Below, one piece after another: positions 46,804 to 56,523 of a DNA stretch of 64,000 bases. The notes under the pieces are model-generated. The model saw nothing but the letters and a program-made list of their open reading frames with translations, was not told the DNA's origin and searched no databases. Every line of letters starts with the position of its first letter. Position 1 is the first letter of the stretch. The translations under genes were made by a program, and so were the position numbers. Source of the stretch: Septoria linicola (taxonomy: Eukaryota; Ascomycota; Dothideomycetes; Mycosphaerellales; Mycosphaerellaceae); the NCBI GenBank assembly GCA_024114885.1, contig CP099421.1, positions 2,294,001 to 2,358,000 on the forward strand, in the 5' to 3' direction.

Positions 46804-47989
46804 ACTGCCGGACCCTCCCTACTGTCGTTCGTAGGATGTAGGCCTCTGCGTGTGACAAGTCTTGGGAAGGAACAAGAAGCGCAAGGATACGCGGACCCAT
46901 GTGGAGACCCTTTCCAGCTTCGTCTTCACTCTCTGTAGTGCCGCAGTCTTCCTTTACAGCCTGCTACACATGCGTTGCTGTCTCTTCTCATCGCTACGTG
47001 GCCACCATGGGATTTCAAAGGCGATTGTCCCGAGTACAGGCACAGTAGGTGTACAGTCTGACTTGAGCAAGATGAAAACCTCTCGATTGGGGCGCTCGCT
47101 GGTCAGCAGCACGTCTCGCCGTTGCCGGCTCAGACTATTCCACGAGACCACGCATTTTTATCAGCAGTGACAACACAATGAACGCCGTGAAGAGCGCCAT
47201 CGGTCCCGAAGCGGCACCAGACGACCTGCCGACCACCACATATCAACGGCATCGCGTGGTCTTGACATGATTGAGGCTTTCGTCACAGATTATATACGAG
47301 CTAGCACTCTGCATATCGCCCAAGTTTGACACTGGTACAGACCAGATTCAGCACACGAGCCGAGGAAGACTTGGTCCACATGTACAGTTTTCCGGAGTGT
47401 CTGCCCACGACGACTGGCGATCGAATGGCATGGTCCCGCTTGTGTTCTTGGCAAGCTCTTGTTGCCGTATGCCCAGCCCTCGAGAGCGAATCCAGAAAAG
47501 TTACCTGAGCTACCTCTGCGTGGGATGAGGACAAAGCTCTCCAATCTCCTCAGATCTAATCACAAGCGAGATCTTCTATTGGACTCGTTGCATGCACCGC
47601 GCTGCATGTTGCAACAACCTACCTCGTGGCACCCAAGCGACTAGCACTCGCAGGAAAACGCCACTCAGCTTGGGAGAATTTCGATGCGCGGTCGCAGGGC
47701 ACTCTTTGCCGAGTCACTCTTGCGGTTGAAGCACAATTATCAGTCTACGATGATCGTGTATCAGAGCAGATGCTCAGTATAGATGCATAGAGCTGGCTCT
47801 CATGGCTAGGATGGCGCAAAATGTCGGAAGAACCATCACAAGCCAAATTTCAGCTGCTCAAAAATGTGCCAAATCGCAACTGATCACTCGCGTGGGCGCG
47901 ATCAAACTCTCTATCGCGTGCTGCGCTTGTCCAGGACTCGCCCAGCCGGGAACTACGAGCTGGACGAGAGCAGCGCTGGAGATAAATAA

Positions 47990-48039
47990 CGTGTACCCTG
48001 CCAGATCTTCCCTTCCTCAGACTACGATCTTATCTTATC
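47990..48039. promoter_or_regulatory. Three GATA elements upstream of the siderophore transporter
   Basis: AGATAA at 47990-47995 (+) and two abutting CTTATC boxes at 48029-48034 and 48034-48039 (GATAAG on the minus strand), 49-98 bp before the ATG. Iron-responsive GATA factors (SreA/Urbs1/Sre1) repress siderophore transporter genes through HGATAR sites. The link to this gene is inference. Confidence 0.5.
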
Positions 48040-48087
48040 GATCACTCTCACAGCCTTACTTTTATTCTGCCCAGGCTTACAGTAGTC

Positions 48088-50197
48088 ATGGGTCTCTTCA
48101 GTCGCCTAAGGCCCGACCCTACTGCGGGCACTCCAGAAGTCGCTCGCACCCAGTCTGTTGGCGACGAAAATGCGATTGACGCGCCAGTGGAGAAGACCTT
48201 TCTCCCAGCCGACCAGTCGAAGGAGATTGCAGCTCATCCCTCTGAGGATAGCGACTCCGACGATGAGTATGTTCACAAAGATGCCCAGCGTGGTATCCAG
48301 AAGATGGAAGCGCTCGCGCAGATCTGGCCAAAGTGGGCACTCTATGTCACCTATGCACTGTAAGACAATACAAGAACAGTCTTCAAGCTCCTATTACTGA
48401 CGCGCCACAGCGTTTGGGTCATCTACTTCATCGACGCACTCGAGGGCCCAACTGGCTGGGCTCTGACTCCATATGTGACCAGCGAGTTCCAACTTCACGG
48501 CCTCACTGCCTTGACCGGTGTGGTGGCATCTTTGGTCGCCGGCTTGTCCAGACTTCCCATGGCTAAGATCATCGACATCTGGGGTCGACCAGAAGGTGAG
48601 ATGAAAGGCTGAAGCAGCGTCCAAGATTTCCTGATGCTAACGATCACTTCATAGGTCTTGCCATCTCGGTTGTCTTGATGACTGTTGGTTCAATCATGAT
48701 GGCAGCCACAAACTCCGTACAGATGTATGCTGCTGCTGAGACTTTCAGCCAGACTGGGTAAGTCCGCAATACCTTCTCTATGTATCATCACATACTGACA
48801 TGCCGTCTACAGTGGCAACTGCCGCAATTACATTCTGGGCGTCCTCCTGGCCGACACTTCTCAGCTGAAGAACCGAGGACTTGTCCTGGCATACATCGCC
48901 TCTCCATACCTTATTGTAAGTGACTTGTGTCGCACTCCCGATCGGCTACTAATAGATCCTAGACAACGTTCACCTCCGGTTTCTTCGCGCAGTCAATGCT
49001 CGATGGACCTGGCTGGCGATGGGCATTCGGCATCTTCGCCATTCTTCACCCACTGCTCAACTTGCCTCTCTTCACGCTCCTGATGTACTACCAAAGGAAG
49101 GCGATTCGCATGGGACTCGTGCCAGTGCGCAACACTGGTCGCTCAATCGCCGATTCCATAAAGTACTACGTCGTGGAGTTTGATGTCTTTGGCCTGTTCC
49201 TGATTGTCGCTGGATTGTGAGTAGAAGCAATTGCTCAACGGCGTCTCCTTGTGCCTAATCCAGTACTAACGAAGAAAATAGGGCCATTTTCCTGCTGCCA
49301 TTCAACATCTACGCTTACCAGGGCGCTACACTCGTTGAGCAATGGTCTTCCCCTCTTGTGGTCTCCATGATCGTCATTGGTTTCCTCACAATCGCCGCCT
49401 TCGCCATCTGGAAGTGGAAGATGGCACCGGTGCAAATCATCCCTTTCCACCTCCTAAAGGACCGCACGATCCTCGGAGCATGCTTCATCGCCGCCATCCT
49501 CTTCATCGAGTTCTTCATCTGGAACTCCTTCTTCTCGTCCTTCCTACAGGTTGTGTTCGACTTGGACTTGGCTCGGACAGGATATATCCAGAACATCTAC
49601 AGCATGGGCGCTTGCTTTTGGAGCTTTGTCGCCGGCCTGATCGTCCGCTACACTGGCGACACCAAGTGGCAGAGTCTCTTCTTCGGCATGCCAATGACAC
49701 TGCTCGGGGTTGCTCTCATGATTGTCTTCCGCCAGCCAAACGTCAACATCGGCTTTGTCGTCATGTGTCAAATCTTTATCGCTTTCGGAGGCGGCACTCT
49801 TGTTATTGCACAACAAGTCATCGCCATGGCTGCGACAACCCATCAATACATCGCCATCGTCCTCGCTTTGTTGGCAGTCTTCAACGCCATCGGCGGCGCT
49901 ATCGGAAGCACAATTGCAAGTGCAGTGTGGACTGGCACATTCTACAACGATCTGGCCCGGCTCTTGCCACAAGAGACTGTCGCAAACGCAACCATTATCG
50001 GTGCTGACATTGTCACTCAATTGTCGTACCCCGTTGGAGACCCAACCAGAACTGCGATTCAAATCGCTTATGGCAACAGCCAGCGGTACATGTTGATTAC
50101 TGCTACTGCAATCACATGCCTCGGGTTCCCAGCAGTTCTCATGTGGCGCGCGATTGATGCCAGGGAGAGGAAGCAGGTTAAGGGAAGAGTCTTTTAG
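48088..50197 (+). CDS. Siderophore-iron transporter, MFS (Sit1/MirB type)
   Basis: Proton-coupled uptake of ferric siderophores at the plasma membrane. 610 residues, six exons; introns 48360-48410, 48596-48654, 48758-48812, 48916-48962 and 49217-49281, each with clear GT-AG ends. Acidic cytosolic N-terminus (SEDSDSDDEYVHKDAQRG), then about 14 helices. Family blocks: YFIDALEGPTGWALTPYVTSEF after helix 1, AKIIDIWGRPEG (motif A position), CRNYILGVLLAD, QSMLDGPGWRWAFGIFAI, and AQQVIAMAATTHQYIAIVLAL. The length and the late QRYMLI block fit the Sit family rather than sugar porters. Upstream GATA motifs suggest iron control. Confidence 0.93.
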
Positions 50198-50579
50198 ATG
50201 CTGTGTTTTGTGGTCGGCCTTGCACGAAACTGTTAGTGCTGTTGGGATACAAATAGTCAATCGTGAATCCATAATGATGTTCGGCTTTCTCTTGGAAATC
50301 TAAGCTCTGATCGCCACCCTAGATATGCCCACACCTGATGTTGCGTGGTTCATGAGTGACATGAAGTGATTGAAACGATTTGAGGAATGCGCAGTGCTGT
50401 GGAGAAATAGTATGAATATAACAGAGATGGTGATGTCTACAATACAACAGACCATCTGCAAAACCCAGCTGTCAAGAAAATTATCAAACATCATCAGTAT
50501 CATAGCAATACATGGAACAGGCAGTCCGAATCTCATCGACGCCCACCAAAGTCCCGTTTCGTTATCATCTCACATCCGC
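50198..50579. other. Convergent intergenic, 382 bp
   Basis: 3' ends of the siderophore transporter (+) and the glycine-rich protein gene (-) face each other here. No gene. Confidence 0.4.
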
Positions 50580-51009
50580 TTACTTGCCACCAACACCTCC
50601 ACCAATTCCACCGCCAACGCCGTTACCGCCAGCGCCGTTTCCAGCTCCGATACCAATGAATGGTGCTGCGACAGCGATGCCGCTACCAACACCACCACCT
50701 GGGGTGCCAGCTGTCGAGCTTCCGGCTACTTCGACAGCGACGAGGTTGGATACACCAACGCCAGCACCACCTCCTGTGCCTCCGTTGCCTGATCCGCCTC
50801 CGACGCCAGCACCGACGAAGGGCAGAGCAATTGCAAGACCAGCGCCGACGCCAGTGCTGTCAGCGCCGTATTGTGTTCCGACTGCGGCAATGCCTGGGAT
50901 GAGCTGAAATGATTGTTAGATAGACTCGTGCTGGCAGAAATGGTTATTGACTCACTGGTGCTGCGATGGCAGAGGTTGCCGCAGCAAGGATGATTGCGCA
51001 GGTCTTCAT
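50580..51009 (-). CDS. Small secreted glycine-rich protein, two exons
   Basis: 125 residues. Exon 1 (50956-51009) encodes exactly a signal peptide, MKTCAIILAAATSAIAAP. Intron 50904-50955 has a GTGAGT donor, a TCTAAC branch site and a TTTCAG acceptor. Exon 2 reads LIPGIAAVGTQYGAD, then GAGLAIALPFVGAGVGGGSG and repeated Gly-Gly/Gly-Val/Gly-Ala units, ending GGGIGGGVGGK. No Cys in the mature part. A TATA box (TATAAA) lies at 51154-51159 on the minus strand, about 145 bp upstream. The composition resembles glycine-rich wall or surface proteins; function unknown. The opposite-strand Pro-rich frame over it is a shadow. Confidence 0.8.
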
Positions 51010-52080
51010 ATTGATTGCTTGATTGCTTTGATGTGTGTTTCAAAAATGTTCGAAGTTGTTCGGTGAGATCGTTGGACGTTGCGGACTGTAGATGTCTGTT
51101 GGAAAGTGGCTTGCTGCTGATGAGGTGGTACAACAACGGGCAAGATAGGCTTCTTTATAGACATATCTTTTAGCTACACCTGCCCTGCATCCGGTGAAGC
51201 CGAATACCAGAGTTGACCTCTCTGGCGCAGCGGTCGCACATCGACCATGTTTGGGGTGTGGTTCTTCAGACTGCAGTGGCGTCTGGACCTTGAAGATGTG
51301 CTCGATTGGAGGCCATAGGATGCACGTTCTAGGCGAATTGACCGAAGCCACGATGCTTCAATCGTGACGAGGCGAAATTCTCCAGGTGCCTTATCGTGAG
51401 GAACGGTCGTAGGTTCTGAGACAGGAGCCAGATGTGGCAATGTGAGCTGTACCTGCATGGTCTAGCCTGGAGCCTCGAGTGGAGAGCTTTAGCCCCGATG
51501 AGACAGAATATGCCAAGATGCGGTATGATCTGCTCATCGTGTGGTCAGTCCTGTACATGTGTTGCTCGCGTGGGGCTTGATTGCTGTAGCATGATGTCTC
51601 AGGTGCAGTGAATTGTCTCAGAGCCACCATGGGCCTTGAGTTTCGCACAGACCATAGGTTGCTGTGATTCTGAAGGGAAGCGATGCGCCTCTTTCTTCAT
51701 CTTGACTGCTATAAGGCTATGTGCTCGAGTCATCCGGGGTCATTAGCAGTCAGGATGAAGATTCCCAGATATGGGCTCATCCTGATGTCCAATGGCGACG
51801 ATCACGGCCCTCGCCTTGGAGTGATCTCATCTTGTGCTGCGCGTCATATGGGTCTCTACGCTTCGGATCCGAGCTGTAACTGGCTGTTCGTCTTACAGTC
51901 TTGCAGTCTTGAGCCTGCTACGTGTTGTGAAATCGCTGAGTGGAGAAGGAGGAATTGGGGGCGTGAACGGGCGAGGGGGCGTTGTCGCTTGAGGATGCTC
52001 CGGACAAACTTCGGCAGGCATGCGGCATCGCAGCCAACTCCACCTCAGTCTGGAGGCATCAGCATTGCCGCAACATCAAT
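51010..52080. promoter_or_regulatory. Divergent intergenic region, 1.07 kb
   Basis: Holds the TATA box of the glycine-rich gene and the promoter of the serine hydrolase. A 133-codon frame at 51683-52084 has no domain or splice support and is not called. Confidence 0.4.
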
Positions 52081-53939
52081 ATGAACACAATGTATGAGAA
52101 ACTGCCTCTTAACGAGGATTATGCCACTGCTGGCCATGAAATACCTCATCCACAATCTTCGTGGTCTCGACGATTGGTTGCTGTCACGTTAGCCGCTATC
52201 CTGCTGCTGTCCTCGCCGTGGAGTCCATCCCTACCCAAACTTACACCACAGCCTCATCACTGTGACCGTCTCACCAGATATGCTGGAGAGAACATCTCAT
52301 GGGAGAAAGTGGGCGAGATTGAGGGCCGCCGCCTAGAACAGAGCCGAATCCTTGTGCCCATGGATCAGTTCAACGCCACCAATTCTGGTGATAAGACTTT
52401 CAACATATCACTTATTCGTCTGCGAGGCAAAGACGGAAGCCCCAACCTTTTGTTGAACCCTGGTGGTAGGTTCGAACGTCAGGTACGATCACTGCACCTA
52501 GACTTGCTGACTCGTGCATCATGCAGGTCCCGGAGGCAGTGGAGCGGAATTCGTCTACCGTAGGGGCAAGCAATTGTCCGAAATCGTCGGAGATGACTAC
52601 CACTTGCTGTCTTTTGATCCTCGAGGCATCAATGGCTCGACGCCACTCGCAACATGTTATCCGACCAAAGAAGCTGGACGAGAGTTGTCGTACGTCCGAG
52701 ATCTGGAGCTAATTCATGATAGTCCGGAGACCTATGCTTGGACTCAGACCTATGTGCGAGCATGCGCAGATACTATGGATGAGCATGGTGCATACATCAA
52801 CACGGTCCAGACCGCCGCTGATATGAACTCTATCTTGAACGCTGTTGGCCAAGAAAAGATGGCGTATTGGGGTTTCAGGTGAGCGGGGCGCAGCATCTCT
52901 CGACAGAAAGTGTACTGACATACTCAGCTATGGTACCGTTTTGGGACAGACCTATGCCAGTCTCTTCCCCAACAGATCACATCGCGTGATCATCGACGGC
53001 GTAGTCAACAATTTCGTCTGGTATGGAGACTACTACGATGCCGAATCGTTTACCAACACCGAAGATGTGCTGGAGGGCTTCTTCGATGAATGTATTAAAG
53101 CTGGAAAGAACTGTTCTTTGTCGTCACATGCTAGCAGCAAAGAAGAGCTTCATCACGTAGTCTTTGACCTGCTTGCTGATCTCAAGGAACAGCCTCTCAG
53201 CGTATACGTGAACAACTCTAACTACGGCCTCCTCACATATGGCAACCTACTGTACGATGGCATCTTCCCTTCGCTCTACAAGCCAGCGAGCTGGTACTCT
53301 CTCGCCGACAACATCGCCAAGCTTCTCTCTGGCAACGCTACAGATGCCTGGCTAGCATACGGCAAGAACGGTGGCTTCGGCCTCGAAGGTGATGCAAACC
53401 GTTTCGTCACGGTCAACGACGGGCTATCCGGCGCTGCAGCAGGCTGGCCACAAGATAGGGAAACCCTTCTCGAACAAATTATCCCACTCGCCAACAAAAG
53501 CCTGTTCAGTCCCACCGAGAATGGCGAATATTATGTCCGCCAACAATGGACGCTACCACGAACCCACAACTTTACACAGAAGTCTGGCATTGAGACATCG
53601 CATCCACTACTTGTGCTCAGCACATCCTACGATCCAATCTGTCCTTTGATTTCTGCCAAAACGGCATACCATGCTTTTGACGGCGCCGGACTTGTGGAAG
53701 TCAAGGGCTACGGACACTGCTCCGTAGCTGTGACATCGAATTGTCTAGCGAAGCACGTCAGGTCGTTCCTGTACAATGGCACTGTGCCAAAGGGACATGT
53801 GACTTGCGATGTTGATGGCCCGTATTTCATCAAGCCGGAGGAAGATGGCAAAGTGGTCGCCCAGACGTATTTTGAGGATCCTGAGGATCGCAAGATCCAT
53901 CTTGCACAAATGGAGATGGCGAGAGATTGGCAGTGGTAA
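52081..53939 (+). CDS. Membrane-anchored serine hydrolase/peptidase (S33-like with TAP C-terminal domain)
   Basis: Alpha/beta hydrolase related to tripeptidyl/prolyl aminopeptidases (family S33), 582 residues. Type II anchor near the N-terminus (LVAVTLAAILLLSS), then a lumenal or extracellular body with many N-glycosylation sites. Introns 52466-52526 and 52879-52927. Oxyanion motif GGPGGSG, nucleophile elbow GFSYG, acid YDPICP and base GYGHCS are all present. The C-terminal part (LLVLSTSYDPICP to HVTCDVDGP) matches the TAP-like domain. The second intron splits the codon of the catalytic serine (AG/C). ATG at 52081, or 52090, nine bases on. Confidence 0.9.
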
Positions 53940-54287
53940 ATGCTTTCGATATCATGCAGTGATGTCTTACTGTGGACGATGGCTGGCATCACGCGTTTCT
54001 GGACTGTAGCATGTTGACGTACTAGCAGAGCCTCGGAAATATGTAGCTCGTCAAGCCTTTCTTCTCTGGAGATCCGCCTACGACAAAATAGTTATGTGTT
54101 GATAGCGACTGTTCTGATGTCAATCCTCATACCAACTAGTGCCGCAGCTGCGCGCCAAGACGCAGCTTTACGCGAGTCAGATCGGCGCAACTCAGATAAT
54201 TAACTAGTCGTTGCAGAACTTCTCACAACTCTCGTCACCGCCCACCACCCGCTTTCCTCTCTCCCCCTCCCCCTCCCCCTTGCAAAG
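53940..54287. promoter_or_regulatory. Intergenic and C-tract leader of Isy1
   Basis: 348 bp. Just before the ATG is a perfect triple repeat of CCCCCT (54263-54280). Confidence 0.45.
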
Positions 54288-55016
54288 ATGGCGCGAAATG
54301 CAGAAAAGTCGCAGTCGATGCTGTTCCGCTTTCGGGCGCAACAAGCGGCAGATCTGGGCATTGTCGACATCAACCGAACGAAGCGACCCAAGGCCATTTC
54401 CCAGCAGGACAACATTCAGACGTGCGAGCGATGGCGAGGTCAAGTGCTCAAAGAAATCAGCCGCAAAGTCTCCAAGATCCAGGACCTGGCGCTCAGCGAC
54501 TTCCAGATCCGCGACATTAATGACGAGCTGAACAAGCTTTTCAAGGAAAAATGGCAGTGGGAAATGCGCATCCGAGAACTGGGTGGGCCAAACTATATGC
54601 GCGGCGGTGCAAAAGTGACGGATGACGAGGGAAGAGTGATCGAGGGAGGCGGCAAAGGATATCGCTATTTTGGCAGAGCACGAGAGTTGCCGGGCGTGAA
54701 GGAGCTCTTCGAGGCGGCGACGCAGAAGCCGGAGAAGGAAGTCAAGGAGACACGGCATGAGATACGCTTGCGCGTGGACGCTGCATACTACGGCTACAAC
54801 CTCGACGAAGAAGACGGCACGCTACTACAGCACGAAGCGCAGAAGGAGCGGGAGGCGTATGAAGCACTTGCGGCTGACCAGGATGCCGCCGACGGTGATT
54901 TTGAGCCTCTGCCAGGTGACGCGGGAGATGGGATAACTTGGAACTTGCCTACCGCGGAAGAAGTGGAAACGGAACTACTGGAAAGGCGAAAGAGGAAGCT
55001 TTTGGACAAGCTCTGA
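54288..55016 (+). CDS. ISY1: Pre-mRNA splicing factor Isy1
   Basis: Component of the Prp19-associated (NTC) spliceosome complex in the nucleus. Single exon, 242 residues. Nearly the whole protein is the Isy1 domain: MARNAEKSQSMLFRFRAQQA, SQQDNIQTCERWRGQVLKEI, IQDLALSDFQIRDINDELNK, EKWQWEMRIRELGGPNY and YRYFGRARELPGVKELFE. The length is normal for fungi. The acidic tail ends in RRKRKLLDKL. Confidence 0.96.
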   Translation: MARNAEKSQSMLFRFRAQQAADLGIVDINRTKRPKAISQQDNIQTCERWRGQVLKEISRKVSKIQDLALSDFQIRDINDELNKLFKEKWQWEMRIRELGGPNYMRGGAKVTDDEGRVIEGGGKGYRYFGRARELPGVKELFEAATQKPEKEVKETRHEIRLRVDAAYYGYNLDEEDGTLLQHEAQKEREAYEALAADQDAADGDFEPLPGDAGDGITWNLPTAEEVETELLERRKRKLLDKL

Positions 55017-56523
55017 AAACGCTGCTCACTACTTCTACGAGTATCAAACAGAGCACTACGAAGCACGAATGCCAATGATTCAAAGCAAGAATGTGAAGTC
55101 GACAAAATGCTCTGATATGCCGCCATGCAGGCTTGATCGAAATTGCGATAACATTACCCGACATCGCCAAACTCATGTTGTATGGGCATCATGGACACGA
55201 AAGAGACTGGCAGCTACGCCCGTATCTGGACACCTTCATCCTCATACTGAGCTATGCTACGCCAGATGCGGCGCTTTGTCAACCTCCTAGGCTGGCTCGA
55301 TGGAGGCCAAGGCAGTGGCTTTGTGTTCACAGAGCTTCGACCAACTGTTGCGGAGGCCTGCGTTGACCAGCGGCGCAAAGCCACTGATGGAGTGGCCATT
55401 CACACCAGCACCACCATACTGTGCGGTCGGTGACTTCTGCAGCGCAATGCCGCAGTACTTCGAAGAGCAGCCCCGTTGCGTGCCTGGTGCGTACTCAGAT
55501 CCTGAATGCAGGCGATCGGATCACACGCCGAATGGGGCATATGATCGATCAAGATCTAAGATTCCTCGGCGTCGAGTCTGCAGAAGGAAATTCTGGCTGA
55601 ACAATGTGGAACGGCATCACGCAAAGAGTCGGGCTTCCTACGTCCTCAACTGCCACTTCTGCTGTGGCGAACGAGCGCAAGCTTGGAGGCTCTAAGGAAT
55701 TGAGCAGTTACTCCATCTCAGAGTGCCATTCACGATGCATGTGCTGACACCACAATGTCATGCTCAACAGATGTCCGAGTGTCTCGCATGACACCGTCAA
55801 CAATGTTCCTGCAAGGGTCTGTGAAGACGAAGTTTAGGTTTTCGTCTAAAGCTTATCTTCGCCTTCATTGCGACAGCGCGTAGAAGCCAACAATGCCCTT
55901 CTGCTCACCTCACCTTTTCTGTCATAAGCTCGCGCAATTCTAGGGTTGGAACGAGCACGCCGCAAATTCAGCTCATCATCAATGGTGTTCTCGGTGAGTT
56001 GTATGCAGGATCTAGCTTGACAAATTTCCTTCTGCTGGTGCGGAGTTCGTGTTGCGAAATCCAACCTGCTTCTGGCTTGGTCGCGTCGATAAATGCCTCG
56101 TAGCACACCTGTTTGACTGGTCGCCAAAAATCACGCATACCATACAACATCCAGCGTTGCACAGCCTGCGCCGAGCTACAAGCTTCCAACAGCGCATTTC
56201 CAGAAGAGCTTTACCGCATATTGCACACTCTACGCGATGATGTGCATGACACGGCGACACGCGGTCGCATGGATATCCAATTGCTCAGATTACCTTTGTG
56301 GCGGGCAACGGTTGAAACCCCATCTCTCTTTGTCACAACAAGTGCAGCACGTGGAGAACATGCCCTGCCGAAGCCAATCTCGCTTTCACATGTTCGTGGT
56401 GGCTATGCTCATCAGTATATAGAGCTTTGCGACCCGGATCCTCACACCCACACTTTCCTATCCTTTACTCTTCTCTGGTTGTTCACTTTGTCGTTTAGTT
56501 AACACAGCACCAGCGACACCACA
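55017..56523. other. Intergenic, 1.5 kb, with opposing open frames
   Basis: No called gene. Around 55290-55530 open frames exist on both strands. The minus-strand one reads GCSSKYCGIALQKSPTAQYG and then Gly/Ser/Asn-rich text like a small secreted protein, but I found no start exon. The plus-strand one (55300-55695) is 131 codons. TATATAG at 56416-56422 is about 105 bp before the ATPase ATG. Confidence 0.4.

Larger units (their letters stand above)
46292..48087. other. Intergenic, 1.8 kb, with small candidate genes
   Basis: No strong gene. It contains the two-exon candidate at 46621-46803, the short frame at 47178-47270 (30 codons, good composition, AACACAATG start context), and GATA-type sites next to the siderophore transporter. 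A longer frame at 46862-47170 lacks an ATG start. Confidence 0.4.

Noticed and set aside
50512..50907. Pro-rich plus-strand frame near 50.6-50.9 kb
   Set aside because: It is the complement of the glycine-rich secreted protein: Gly codons GGN read as Pro codons CCN on the other strand.
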